Assembly: GCF_001282685.1 (NCBI RefSeq)
Contig: NZ_LN875035.1
Span: forward strand, 910,250-974,249
Origin: Niameybacter massiliensis
GTDB lineage: Bacteria > Bacillota > Clostridia > Lachnospirales > Cellulosilyticaceae
DNA length: 64,000 nt
Reading direction: 5' to 3'
The notes beneath the pieces were generated by a model. The model saw only the letters and a list, made by a program, of their open reading frames with translations, was not told the origin of the DNA and did not search any database. Below, piece after piece: positions 7,899 to 17,114 of the stretch. How positions within the stretch are numbered: position 1 is the first letter of the stretch; each line of letters opens with the position of its first letter. Position numbers and translations under genes: made by a program.

Positions 7899-8001
7899 GT
7901 GATTAATATCAACTTACAATAAATAGTTTTATTTCATCTATTTTACATAATTCTTATTATAGGCTGATATTAATCACCAACCCCTAAGGAGTTGGTGATT
8001 A
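7899..8001 (-). promoter_or_regulatory. oppA-oppB intercistronic RNA hairpin with alternative pairing partner
   Basis: On the minus-strand RNA, 8001-7971 folds into a 14-pair stem with a UUA triloop, including one G-U pair that would be a mismatch on the other strand. No U run follows, so it is likely an mRNA-stabilising or attenuating hairpin after the receptor gene. Its 3' half (7977-7965) is also perfectly complementary over 13 bases to 7911-7899, so a competing helix with a 53-base loop is possible. Confidence 0.7.
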
Positions 8002-8017
8002 GTTTCATGCCTTATTA

Positions 8018-9772
8018 TTATTTAAGTCTGAATGATTCAACTTCTGCAAAGTATGTGTAGTAAGGAGTCATATCTTTTGGAAGTGAATCCATATCTACGA
8101 TTTCTTGGTTGAATACATACATATTCTTTCTTTGGTATACTGGCATTTCAACCGCTTCATCCATAATGATGTCAAGCGCTTTACTATAGCATTCTTTTCT
8201 TTCTTCAATATCATTTGTTAAACGTGCATCTACAATAAGTTGATCTAAATCTGCATTTTTAACTTTGTAATGATTTGATGGACCTTCTGAGTGGTAAACT
8301 TGGTACATATCTGGGTCAACTGATGCACCCCAAGCTGCTACCCACATATCCCAGTCACTTTGGTTAAGTCTATCGAAGAATACTGTTCCATCTGTATCTG
8401 CGATTTCAAGTACAGCACCGATTTTTTCCATTTCAGTTTTCATTTGAGTAAGTACTGGAGCTGTTGGATGGTCCATAGTACCGCCACCTGGAATACCTAC
8501 TTCAATACGAAGTTGTTTACCATCTTTTTCAAGACTTGGTTTACCATTTTTATCTACTTGTGTGTAACCTGCAGCTGTGAAGTACTCTAAAGCTTTAGCT
8601 GGATCAAAACCATAGTATTCTGTTGCACCTTCTGGATATGCCCAAGATACTTGTGACATTGGTCTTTCGATAACTGTTGCAAGTTCACCATAGTATGATT
8701 CAACTGCTGGACGACGGTTCATAAGGTGCATTAAACCTTTACGAACGTTAACGTCTGTAATACGTTCTGCATTCATACCGATGTATCCGTAACCTAAGTT
8801 ATCTACTAATCTGTACTCAAGACCTGCATCTTCTACGTTTTTAACCATTTCTACTGATGCTGATGGGTCAGAGATATCAAACTCACCAAGTTTTAAACCT
8901 TCAAGTTTGTTAGACTCAGCTGTAACTTGGTATTTGATTGTTGGAGTAGCTGGTGTACCTTTGAAGTAACTTTCATTTGCATTAAGTGTTACTACGTTGT
9001 TTTCAAAGCTTCCAAATGTGTAAGCACCTGCACCCATTGGTTTAGCATTTCTTGATTTTGGAACACTCATATCCCCTTTAGCGTACTCTTTACCACTATC
9101 ATCTACACCGTAGTAGTGTTGTGGAGCAACTGCCACACCACCTAATTTCCAGATAGCCGCTGGGTCAATACCTTTAAGTGTAACTTTTACTGTTCTATCA
9201 TCTACTTTTTCAACACCGCTGATTTCTGTAGCATCACCTTTTGCATATTCTTCAAGACCTAAAACTGGTAATGTTACAAATGTAGATGGACCATCGTATG
9301 ATGGATCTGCTAATACTTTATATGTAAAGATAATATCATCTGCTGTTACAGGTTTACCATCACTGAATGTAACACCATCTTTAAGTGTGAAAGTATAAAC
9401 TGTTTCTGCTACTACACCATCATCACCTTTAACTTCTTCAATTGCAAATTCTGCAAGCTCAGATTGTGGTTGTGCATTACGATCTGCTTTAATAAGTGGT
9501 GCAACTACCATTTCTGCAACACCCATGTCATAACCTGTAGTTGCAAAGAATGGACTGAATATACCATTCATTTCAAGTGATGCAACAACAGTTGTTGTAT
9601 ATTTAGATTTAGAAGTTTCTTCTTTTTTGTCGTCTGTTTTATTTTCTGTTGATTGATTTTGCCCCTCTGGTGTTGTTTGACTGTCATTGCCATTGCTACA
9701 AGCTACAAGGCTAGTTGCTGCAAGACCAGTCGCTAATGATAATACTACGAACTTTTTAGCAAATTTCTTCAT
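8018..9772 (-). CDS. oppA: Oligopeptide-binding lipoprotein of ABC importer (OppA-type)
   Basis: Receptor of 584 residues in the SBP_bac_5 family. The signal peptide ends in ATSLVAC, giving a lipidated Cys at about residue 25, followed by a charged Thr/Glu/Lys linker. The body has the family features FTLKDGVTFSDGKPVTADDI and, near the C terminus, AWGASVDPDMYQVYHSEG. I use the start at 9772 because GGAGGG lies eight bases before it and a proper signal peptide then begins the protein; an upstream in-frame start would add 32 residues before the signal peptide. First gene of a five-gene import operon. Confidence 0.93.
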   Translation of the reverse strand: MKKFAKKFVVLSLATGLAATSLVACSNGNDSQTTPEGQNQSTENKTDDKKEETSKSKYTTTVVASLEMNGIFSPFFATTGYDMGVAEMVVAPLIKADRNAQPQSELAEFAIEEVKGDDGVVAETVYTFTLKDGVTFSDGKPVTADDIIFTYKVLADPSYDGPSTFVTLPVLGLEEYAKGDATEISGVEKVDDRTVKVTLKGIDPAAIWKLGGVAVAPQHYYGVDDSGKEYAKGDMSVPKSRNAKPMGAGAYTFGSFENNVVTLNANESYFKGTPATPTIKYQVTAESNKLEGLKLGEFDISDPSASVEMVKNVEDAGLEYRLVDNLGYGYIGMNAERITDVNVRKGLMHLMNRRPAVESYYGELATVIERPMSQVSWAYPEGATEYYGFDPAKALEYFTAAGYTQVDKNGKPSLEKDGKQLRIEVGIPGGGTMDHPTAPVLTQMKTEMEKIGAVLEIADTDGTVFFDRLNQSDWDMWVAAWGASVDPDMYQVYHSEGPSNHYKVKNADLDQLIVDARLTNDIEERKECYSKALDIIMDEAVEMPVYQRKNMYVFNQEIVDMDSLPKDMTPYYTYFAEVESFRLK

Positions 9773-9841
9773 TATTAATCCCTCCATTATCTTTCTTATT
9801 GTTATTATAATTTCATTCAAAGCCTGAACGTTTTTGCAACT

Positions 9842-9863
9842 TAATGATTGTATACAATCATTA
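9842..9863. promoter_or_regulatory. 22-bp perfect palindrome, operator candidate for oppA
   Basis: Perfect dyad with half-site TAATGATTGTA and a TTGTATACAA centre, a shape common among GntR-type operators. It lies in the oppA 5' leader, about 24-45 bases after the predicted transcription start. No cognate regulator is adjacent. Confidence 0.6.
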
Positions 9864-9892
9864 TGCAAGACTTTATTAACAATTTCTACTTC

Positions 9893-9921
9893 ATATTACC
9901 ATAAATCTGCAAGTTATTCAA
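9893..9921 (-). promoter_or_regulatory. oppA: Candidate oppA promoter
   Basis: TTGAAT (9916-9921) and TAATAT (9893-9898) with a 17-base spacer on the minus strand; start near 9886. Boxes are near-consensus only. Confidence 0.5.
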
Positions 9922-10513
9922 TGCATTTATTTAATTATGTAGTAATTTTTATGTATATTTATAAAAAATGGCTTATAGCCATGATTTTTTACCGTTTTAA
10001 TCTATCATATTTTTGAATTTAAACCTCTCATTGCTTTTCTAACAGGTACATTTGTCTATATGCCATTTCTAAATTTTAAAATTTGTCAGCCTTTTTTATC
10101 ATATTTTCTATCTATTATATACAACTGCATTTAGAATTTATGACAACAACAAAAAGAAAAGGGGACTAACTAACTCTATTTCTTACTTTTCTATGAGAGA
10201 AGGATCTTTATTCTTTTCTTTCATATATGCAAGTACTCTTTTCTAATACCTGTAATTTTATAAAAGCAATCTATATCTATTCATTTCTTTTTTATATTTT
10301 TATTTCATTCAATTTTCCATATTTATTCACCTATTATTCATCAAATATTTATATCTTACTGCTATATAGCTTTGTTAAACTCCTCTAAGACCTTATTTTA
10401 GTCATATCTTTACTATTTTTCCCATAATCATTTTTTATTCATATTGACACCTAAGTATTCAAAATGTTAACATTAATTATAGTAAATTAAGATAATATTC
10501 AAGGGGGTATTTT

Positions 10514-11884
10514 ATGGCAGATCCAAAAACTATTTCTAATTCTTGCGGCTTATTAGATGAACTTACTACTTTAGCCCTGGAGAACAATTATATTGACCCT
10601 AGCCTTTTTGGCAAATATGCAGTTAAACGTGGCTTACGTGACTTAGATGGTCGCGGTGTACTTGTAGGCTTAACAGAAATCGGTGAAGTTAACTCTTACA
10701 TAGAGCAAGATGGAAAGCTTGTTCCAGCTCCTGGTCACCTAATCTATCGTGGGATTGACATTGAAGATATTACACAAGGTTATCTCTCAGATGGGCGCTT
10801 TGGTTTTGAAGAAACCACTTACTTATTACTATTTGGTAAATTACCAACACAAGAACAGCTTACTAACTTCCAAAAATTATTAGGCGAAAAGCGAAAACTT
10901 CCTGATGACTTTGTAAGAGATATGGTCTTAAAAGCACCTAGTAAAGATATTATGAACAGCATGGCAAGAAGTGTTCTTGCTCTTTATAGCTATGATGAAG
11001 GGAATCCTGATGATACTTCCCTTACTAATACACTTAGACAATGTATTAAATTAATTGCTACCTTCCCTTCTTTAGCAGTCTATGGCTATCAAGCTTATGC
11101 TCATTATCACAGCAACCAAAGTCTTTACATTCATACACCTCAGCCTGAGCTTTCTACTGCTGAAAATATCCTTTATATGTTAAGACCTGATAGTAAATAT
11201 ACCCAATTAGAAGCAACCCTTCTTGATTTAGCTCTTATTCTTCATGCGGAACATGGTGGTGGTAATAACTCTACTTTCACAACTCACCTTGTCACTTCAT
11301 CTGGCACAGATACCTACTCCTCTATCGCTGCTGCTCTTGGTTCTTTAAAAGGACCAAAACATGGTGGCGCCAACTTAAAAGTTGTTAAAATGTTCGAAGA
11401 TATGCGTGAGAACATCAAAGACTGGAAAGATGAAGAAGCTATTTGTGACTATTTAACCAGACTTCTTAATAAAGAAGCTTTTGATAAAGCTGGTCTTATT
11501 TATGGTATTGGTCACGCTGTCTATTCCGTGTCTGACCCTCGTGCTACCATTTTAAAAGAATATGCTGCTAAACTTGCAAAAGCTAAAGGTATGGAAGACG
11601 AATTCGATTTCTATACACGTATCGAAAAGCTTGCGCCTCAAGTGATTAGCCATTCACGTAAAATGTACAAAGGCGTTAGTGCCAATGTAGACTTCTATTC
11701 TGGTTTTGTTTATAGCATGTTAAACTTGCCCCTTGAACTCTACACACCTATCTTTGCTATTGCCAGAATTTCAGGTTGGAGTGCTCACCGCATCGAGGAA
11801 ATCGTTAATGCTGGCAAAATCATTCGTCCAGCCTATAAGAGCGTTGCCGAAAGACGTGAGTATACCGCACTTACTGCTCGCTAA
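10514..11884 (+). CDS. gltA: Citrate synthase
   Basis: Condenses acetyl-CoA with oxaloacetate to citrate, in such anaerobes mainly for 2-oxoglutarate and glutamate synthesis. The 456 residues include the catalytic regions AEHGGGNNST (near residue 247), LKGPKHGGAN (near 280) and GIGHAVYSVSDPRA (near 333), which hold the active-site His residues and substrate-binding loop. There is an N-terminal extension of about 70 residues before the usual core, as in the longer clostridial citrate synthases. AAGGGGG lies before the ATG. It is a single gene, divergent from opp and ended by a shared terminator. A 2-methylcitrate synthase cannot be excluded by eye. Confidence 0.92.
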   Translation: MADPKTISNSCGLLDELTTLALENNYIDPSLFGKYAVKRGLRDLDGRGVLVGLTEIGEVNSYIEQDGKLVPAPGHLIYRGIDIEDITQGYLSDGRFGFEETTYLLLFGKLPTQEQLTNFQKLLGEKRKLPDDFVRDMVLKAPSKDIMNSMARSVLALYSYDEGNPDDTSLTNTLRQCIKLIATFPSLAVYGYQAYAHYHSNQSLYIHTPQPELSTAENILYMLRPDSKYTQLEATLLDLALILHAEHGGGNNSTFTTHLVTSSGTDTYSSIAAALGSLKGPKHGGANLKVVKMFEDMRENIKDWKDEEAICDYLTRLLNKEAFDKAGLIYGIGHAVYSVSDPRATILKEYAAKLAKAKGMEDEFDFYTRIEKLAPQVISHSRKMYKGVSANVDFYSGFVYSMLNLPLELYTPIFAIARISGWSAHRIEEIVNAGKIIRPAYKSVAERREYTALTAR

Positions 11885-11896
11885 TATAGTACAAAT

Positions 11897-11936
11897 AAAA
11901 AAGAGATATCCAAATTACATTGGATATCTCTTTTTT
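11897..11936. terminator. Bidirectional terminator between citrate synthase and valS
   Basis: Near-perfect stem of about 17 pairs (arms 11897-11913 and 11920-11936) with an AT-rich end, giving a U run in both directions; it serves the two convergent genes. Confidence 0.93.
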
Positions 11937-11946
11937 GTTGTTCTAA

Positions 11947-14589
11947 CTATTTATTAAATTTTTCAAGACGTGCTACTATTTCAGCAAGCATTGCTTCATA
12001 TTTAGCTTGTTTTGCTTTTTCTTCTTCAATAAGTTTAGCTGGTGCTTTTGCTACGAAACCTTCATTTGAAAGTTTTTTCACTACACGATCAACTTCACCT
12101 TGAAGTTTAGCTTTTTCTTTATTTAAACGTTCGATTTCTTTTTCAAAGTCTACAAGTTCTGCAAGTGGAATGAATAGGGATGCATTTGGAATAATTGTTG
12201 ATACTGCATCTTCTTCAATACCTTCTTTATCTCCTTGGATAATTACTTCTGAAGCAGAAGCAAGTGTTGCAAAGAATACTTTACCACGTTCAAAGAGATC
12301 ACGTACACCAGCATCTTCTGATACTACGAATACTTGAGCTTTTCTTGAAGGTGGTACATTCATTTCACTTCTTACATTACGAATTGAACGAACTGCTTCT
12401 TTAATAAGAGAGATTTCTTGTTCTTCTGTTGCAAAATGCCATTCTTCTTTATATACTGGCCAACTGGAAATCATAATACTTTCTTCTTGATCTTGAAGTC
12501 CCATAAAGATTTCTTCTGTGATGAATGGAATATATGGATGAAGCATTTTAAGAACATTAATCATAACTGTTTTAAGTGTCCAAAGTGCAGCATGACGTGT
12601 TTTATCTTCCTTATTATAGAGACGTGGTTTCACCATTTCAATGTACCAGTCACAGAATTCTTCCCAAGCAAAATCGTAAAGTTTTTGAACAGCAATACCA
12701 AGATCGTATTTGTCCATGTTATCTGTTACTTCTACTGCAAGGTCATTTACTTTTGAAAGAATCCATTTATCTGCAGCTGTTAAGTCATCAATACTTACTT
12801 GAAGATTACTATCTTCACCTTCATAGTTCATAAGAATGAAACGTGTTGCATTCCAAAGTTTATTTCCAAAGTTACGGTTAGCTTCTACACGTTCGTAGTA
12901 GAAACGCATATCATTACCTGGTGCATTACCTGTGATTAATGTAAGTCTTAATGCATCTGCACCGTATTGATTGATTACTTCAAGTGGATCAATACCATTT
13001 CCTAATGATTTGCTCATTTTACGTCCTTCTGAGTCACGAACAAGTCCGTGAATAAGAACATCTTTGAATGGAACTTCTCCCATTTGCTCAAGACCTGAGA
13101 ATACCATACGTACTACCCAGAAGAAGATGATATCATATCCTGTTACAAGTACACTTGTTGGATAAAAATGTTGAAGCTCTTCTGTGTTATCTGGCCAACC
13201 AAGTGTTGAGAATGGCCATAATGCAGAACTGAACCATGTATCTAATGTATCTTCATCTTGAACTAAATGTGTATGACCACATTTTGTGCATGCTTCTGGC
13301 ATACTACGTGCAATCACAACTTCACCACATTCCTCACAGTAGTAAGCTGGAATTCTGTGTCCCCACCAAAGCTGACGAGAAATACACCAGTCACGGATAT
13401 TTTCTAACCAGTTAAGGTATGTTTTACCGAAACGTTCTGGTACGAAACGTAAATCCCCTTTTTTAAGTGCTTCAATAGCTGGTTTAGCCATTTCTTCCAT
13501 ACGTACAAACCATTGTGCTTTAACCATTGGCTCAATAACTGTTTTACAACGGTCATGTGTACCTACATTGTGCATATGTGGTTTAATTGCAATAAGAAGA
13601 CCTTGTTCTTCTAGGTCTTTAAGCATTGCTTTACGTGCATCATAGCGATCCATACCTGCGTATTTACCAGCTAAGTTGTTCATTGTACCATCATCATTCA
13701 TGACACAGATTTCTTCTAAATCATGACGACGACCTACTTCAAAGTCATTAGGGTCATGTGCTGGAGTAATTTTAACAACACCTGTACCAAATTCCATATC
13801 AACATAGTGGTCAGCAATTACTGGAATTTCTCTATCTGTAAGTGGTAATTTAAGCATTTTACCAACTAAGTGGCTATAACGTTCATCTTTTGGATTAACA
13901 GCAACAGCTGTATCTCCAAGTAATGTTTCTGGACGTGTTGTAGCAATTTCTACGAATTCATCGCTCCCTACTACTGGGTAACGTAAGTGGTAGAAATTAC
14001 CTTGGCTTTCCATATGCTCAACTTCTGCTTCTGAAATAGTTGTTTGACATACTGGACACCAGTTAACAATTCTAGAACCTTTATAAATATAGCCTTTTTC
14101 ATGAAGACGAATAAATACTTCTTGAACAGCTTTTGATAAACCTTCATCCATTGTGAAACGTTCTCTTTCCCAGTCACAAGAAGAACCAAGCTTTTTAAGC
14201 TGACCGATGATTGTACCACCGTATTGTTCTTTCCATTCCCAAGCTTTTTCTAAGAATCCTTCACGACCTAGGTCATCTTTTGTAATCCCTTCTTCAGCCA
14301 TTTTAGCAACGATTTTTACTTCTGTTGCAATACTTGCATGGTCTGTTCCTGGCATCCAAAGTGTGTTGTACCCTTGCATACGTTTGTAACGGATTAAAAT
14401 ATCTTGAAGTGTATTATCAAGTGCATGCCCCATGTGGAGTTGCCCTGTAATGTTTGGTGGTGGAATAACAATTGTAAATGGCTCTTTCTCCTTATCTACT
14501 TCTGCATGAAAATAACCATTATCCATCCACTTTTTATAAAGTCTTTCTTCAACGGTACTTGGATCATATACTTTTTCTAAGTTACTCAT
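11947..14589 (-). CDS. valS: Valyl-tRNA synthetase
   Basis: Charges tRNA-Val; class Ia synthetase of 880 residues, the usual size. The HIGH-type motif is PPNITGQLHMGHA near the N terminus, the KMSKS loop is GRKMSKSLGN, and the editing domain with GTGVVKITPAHDPNDFEVG lies between them. A C-terminal coiled coil (ERLNKEKAKLQGEVDRVVKKL) is the tRNA-binding arm typical of ValRS. I place the start at 14589, where AGGAGG has a nine-base spacing; an ATG six bases upstream is also possible. A valine-type T-box leader lies upstream, with one small membrane protein gene between. Confidence 0.97.
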   Translation of the reverse strand: MSNLEKVYDPSTVEERLYKKWMDNGYFHAEVDKEKEPFTIVIPPPNITGQLHMGHALDNTLQDILIRYKRMQGYNTLWMPGTDHASIATEVKIVAKMAEEGITKDDLGREGFLEKAWEWKEQYGGTIIGQLKKLGSSCDWERERFTMDEGLSKAVQEVFIRLHEKGYIYKGSRIVNWCPVCQTTISEAEVEHMESQGNFYHLRYPVVGSDEFVEIATTRPETLLGDTAVAVNPKDERYSHLVGKMLKLPLTDREIPVIADHYVDMEFGTGVVKITPAHDPNDFEVGRRHDLEEICVMNDDGTMNNLAGKYAGMDRYDARKAMLKDLEEQGLLIAIKPHMHNVGTHDRCKTVIEPMVKAQWFVRMEEMAKPAIEALKKGDLRFVPERFGKTYLNWLENIRDWCISRQLWWGHRIPAYYCEECGEVVIARSMPEACTKCGHTHLVQDEDTLDTWFSSALWPFSTLGWPDNTEELQHFYPTSVLVTGYDIIFFWVVRMVFSGLEQMGEVPFKDVLIHGLVRDSEGRKMSKSLGNGIDPLEVINQYGADALRLTLITGNAPGNDMRFYYERVEANRNFGNKLWNATRFILMNYEGEDSNLQVSIDDLTAADKWILSKVNDLAVEVTDNMDKYDLGIAVQKLYDFAWEEFCDWYIEMVKPRLYNKEDKTRHAALWTLKTVMINVLKMLHPYIPFITEEIFMGLQDQEESIMISSWPVYKEEWHFATEEQEISLIKEAVRSIRNVRSEMNVPPSRKAQVFVVSEDAGVRDLFERGKVFFATLASASEVIIQGDKEGIEEDAVSTIIPNASLFIPLAELVDFEKEIERLNKEKAKLQGEVDRVVKKLSNEGFVAKAPAKLIEEEKAKQAKYEAMLAEIVARLEKFNK

Positions 14590-14716
14590 TTTCATAAACC
14601 TCCTTTTATTTTTCACAACTTATAAGTTGAACTTAACACTGTTTCTATCATTTCATTTTTAAAGTCTTGCTCATATCATTGAATACCATTAAGTAATGAG
14701 TCATTTTACCTTTTAC

Positions 14717-14917
14717 TTAACGGAGTATTAAAAACAAAATACCAACTAAAGCAACAATAAAACCTGCCACTTTGACAGCAATGACGCCACCTTGGGCAAG
14801 CATTTCCATCTCTTCTTGATCCTGCTTTTCAAGTTTGACTTTGGCAAGCACAATACGCTTTGCCGCGAAGACCAGCATGATGCCTATTACAAATAATACA
14901 AATCCAACAGCTTGCAC
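14717..14917 (-). CDS. Small two-helix membrane protein between T-box and valS
   Basis: Uncharacterised 66-residue protein with two hydrophobic segments (about residues 3-20 and 45-65) joined by a charged KVKLEKQDQEEMEMLAQGG linker, so probably a helical hairpin in the membrane. It uses a GTG start with GAGGGG seven bases before it. It lies directly behind the T-box terminator and 127 bases before valS, so it should be induced together with valS when tRNA-Val is uncharged. I do not recognise the family and infer no function. Confidence 0.65.
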   Translation of the reverse strand: MQAVGFVLFVIGIMLVFAAKRIVLAKVKLEKQDQEEMEMLAQGGVIAVKVAGFIVALVGILFLILR

Positions 14918-14951
14918 AAAACCACCCCTCTTTCGAAATACAAAAAGGCAA

Positions 14952-15196
14952 TAAAAAAGAGCATTCTCCTCCTAAGGACGAAAATGCTCGCGGTACCACC
15001 TTAATTCCAGCTATCACTGGCTCTTTATGCTATAACGGGCCTACCCGCTACTTTCTACTAAATTTCAAAAGTAGTGCTCCAAAGCTACCTTCTAATAGTC
15101 TTATCGTAAGAAACCTTTCAGCTTATAAGTTTCTCTCTCTAAACGCAGGGGCTATTATACTCCTCTTCTTCATTGCATGTATTTCGATATGATATT
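14952..15196 (-). promoter_or_regulatory. T-box leader, valine-type
   Basis: Minus-strand leader with the hallmark T-box AAGGTGGTACCGCG (14989-15002) that pairs with the uncharged tRNA 3' end. A terminator hairpin follows (arms 14959-14965 and 14983-14989, then a U run). Upstream are a stem III-like CGGGTAGGCCCG element and a Stem I with AGGAGTA and AGAGA motifs. In the Stem I 3' strand, GAAGGTAGC offers GUA (15086-15088) as a valine specifier followed by a purine. The valine reading agrees with valS downstream; the exact specifier was placed by eye. Confidence 0.93.
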
Positions 15197-15202
15197 ACTA
15201 AC

Positions 15203-15231
15203 ATTTTATGCATCTTGCTTTTCTTTGTCAA
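15203..15231 (-). promoter_or_regulatory. Promoter of the T-box/valS operon embedded in upstream gene end
   Basis: Consensus TTGACA (15226-15231) and TAAAAT (15203-15208) with a 17-base spacer on the minus strand. The -10 box overlaps the TAA stop codon of the upstream gene and the -35 box lies in its last codons. Start near 15196. Confidence 0.8.
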
Positions 15232-16327
15232 GTAGGCTGATATATTCTTCGATATTTTTCGCATACTGTGGATCTTCTTTTAATACAAAAAGTTCTTTCC
15301 ACAGCTCTGCTTCATAAGCCTCTAACGCTTCTATCTGAAGTAATACTTTTTTCTTTTCTTCCTCTACTTGCTCATAAGCTTCAGCCTTTTTCGGTGCCAT
15401 TATCCACTCTTCTAAATGATCAAACTCATCTTCATAATTAAGTGCTTTACCTTCAAATATTTCCTTAATAGATAACTCTATTTGCATCAATGCACGATTA
15501 AATTTATTATATTCCACTTCGTTATTTTTATTTTTAAGATAGCGATTATAATACATTTCCAGTTTAGCTGCACTATCTACACCTAATTTATCAAATTGGT
15601 ATTGTAGATAGGAATAGTTATTGAAATAACGGATTTTTGCCTTATTTAAATACTTAACGGCTTTTTGCTGTAATTTAGCATTATTTCTAAGACCTGTTTC
15701 TAATTTCTCTTTTGCAAAGAGAATAGCAAAAAGAACAAATACAAGAATAATACTTACACCAGAAAGATAAACCCATATTTTATCTCTTAGCATTTGTAAC
15801 ATAGCAAAACCTGCAAATAACATAAAGATCATAAGTAACATAAAGAAAAAGCTTGCACCTTTTAAAAAGCTGTAACCTTGCAACAAAGCTTCTCTTTCTT
15901 CTTTAAGTTCTTCCTTCTCTTCTTCTAAATAAAAGATATCTCTTTCATTCTCTTTTACTTTACGTTCTGTCTCATTCACTTCTTTTACAAGGTAAGGCAG
16001 TTCTTCTTCATAGGCTTCAAGTCGTCTAAGTCCTTGATTATTTTTAATGAGTCTACCTTTTAAATGTTGTTTTTGTTCTTCTATACTGCGATATTGCCCC
16101 ACATAAAGAACCAATTGATTGCGGTCTTGTTCATCTAACTGTTCATATACCTTAAGTTCTTCCGCCTTTTCCAATAGACGATTCATATGTTGTTGCAGGC
16201 GTTCCTTTTTTGTAGCAGTCTGATCCAGTTCTTCCATTAGACCAGCTGCTCCTGACTTTTCATATTTTACATGAAAAGGTTCTTTTTTGATTTTTGATGA
16301 ATTAAAAAGTTTTTGGAACCATTTCAT
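15206..16327 (-). CDS. Coiled-coil membrane protein of unknown function
   Basis: Protein of 373 residues with two adjacent membrane segments at about residues 155-180 and 186-208, flanked on both sides by long charged coiled-coil stretches rich in Glu, Lys and Leu. This layout gives two cytoplasmic or two external helical arms on a membrane hairpin. No enzymatic motif is visible. It follows the HAD phosphatase gene by nine bases, so they form an operon, but nothing links their functions. Its last codons contain the valS leader promoter. Ribosome site TAGGG is weak. Confidence 0.75.
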   Translation of the reverse strand: MKWFQKLFNSSKIKKEPFHVKYEKSGAAGLMEELDQTATKKERLQQHMNRLLEKAEELKVYEQLDEQDRNQLVLYVGQYRSIEEQKQHLKGRLIKNNQGLRRLEAYEEELPYLVKEVNETERKVKENERDIFYLEEEKEELKEEREALLQGYSFLKGASFFFMLLMIFMLFAGFAMLQMLRDKIWVYLSGVSIILVFVLFAILFAKEKLETGLRNNAKLQQKAVKYLNKAKIRYFNNYSYLQYQFDKLGVDSAAKLEMYYNRYLKNKNNEVEYNKFNRALMQIELSIKEIFEGKALNYEDEFDHLEEWIMAPKKAEAYEQVEEEKKKVLLQIEALEAYEAELWKELFVLKEDPQYAKNIEEYISLLDKEKQDA

Positions 16328-16336
16328 TCTTCAACC

Positions 16337-16978
16337 CTACTTTTCTATTAATAATGGAATCAGTTCACTTATTGCTTCAATTTTATATGCAGCATGTTCT
16401 ACCTCATGTCTTCCAAAGCCATAGAGTGCTGCTACATAGGGTAAGCCATTGATCTTCGCGGCCTCCATATCGTGAATACGATCCCCTACAATAAGTGCAT
16501 TTAAACCTTTATACAACCCTAATATTTTTTTGATAAGTTCTGGTTTTTCAAGTCCATTGTCTTTCACACATTCCGTATAATCTACATATGGCTTAACCCC
16601 TGTCACCTCTAGCGCACCTTCTAAATAAAGTCTTGAGCAATTACTATAAAGCACTAATGTAAAACCTTCTTCATAAAGTGTCTTAAAAGTCTCTATCACT
16701 CCAGGAAAAGCATGACCATATTCTGCCATAGCTTCTCTAATATGTGCTCTATTTTCTGCACGTATGATTTCCCAATTACTATAACAACTTTCATCTAGAA
16801 CAGCTCTATAGAAGTCTTCGGCCGTACCACCTAAGTTATTTCTTATAATCTCTTCTGTTACACGGTAATCATACCCCATTTTTTCTAAAGTACGATTCAT
16901 ATTAAATGTGTTAAAACATACTGAATCAAGTAGTGTACCATCTATATCAAATATAACTAATTTTATATTATCAAGCAT
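16337..16978 (-). CDS. HAD-superfamily hydrolase (phosphoglycolate phosphatase-like)
   Basis: Cytoplasmic phosphatase of 213 residues. Motif I is FDIDGTLLDS with the nucleophile Asp near residue 10, motif II is LVLYSNCS, and motif III/IV is ALIVGDRIHDMEAAK with a Lys upstream in GLEKPELI. A helical cap of about 70 residues after motif I makes it a C1-cap enzyme like Gph or PpaX. Substrate cannot be told. AAGGAGA lies about nine bases before the ATG. The next gene begins nine bases downstream. Confidence 0.88.
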   Translation of the reverse strand: MLDNIKLVIFDIDGTLLDSVCFNTFNMNRTLEKMGYDYRVTEEIIRNNLGGTAEDFYRAVLDESCYSNWEIIRAENRAHIREAMAEYGHAFPGVIETFKTLYEEGFTLVLYSNCSRLYLEGALEVTGVKPYVDYTECVKDNGLEKPELIKKILGLYKGLNALIVGDRIHDMEAAKINGLPYVAALYGFGRHEVEHAAYKIEAISELIPLLIEK

Positions 16979-17072
16979 TTTGTCATCTCCTTTTATGCAT
17001 CCATTCCTATAAAAACTACAACTAGTTTACCATGACTCCATAAAAAAAGTAACTCTCTTTACTATAAGACTC

Positions 17073-17100
17073 AAAAAGGGGCTGTTTATCAACAACCCCC
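17073..17100 (-). terminator. Terminator after the S1-domain protein gene
   Basis: Nine-pair stem (17078-17086 with 17091-17099, GGGG base, one G-U pair), four-base loop and U run on the minus strand. Confidence 0.9.
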
Positions 17101-17114
17101 ACTTTTACTCTTTA

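Larger units (their letters stand above)
9773..10513. other. Divergent intergenic region between oppA and citrate synthase genes
   Basis: About 740 gene-free, very AT-rich bases. It holds the oppA promoter candidate and a 22-bp palindrome (separate entries), a weak minus-strand terminator-like hairpin at 9963-9982 (ATGGCT stem and U run), and TTGACA at 10445-10450 about 60 bases before the citrate synthase start, with only a poor -10. I see no gene in 10020-10440. Confidence 0.6.

Noticed and set aside
10445-10500. Promoter for the citrate synthase gene
   Set aside because: TTGACA is perfect, but the -10 at correct spacing (TTAACA) is poor, and the alternative TTAACA-18-GATAAT would place the start at the ribosome site. 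Left as a note only.
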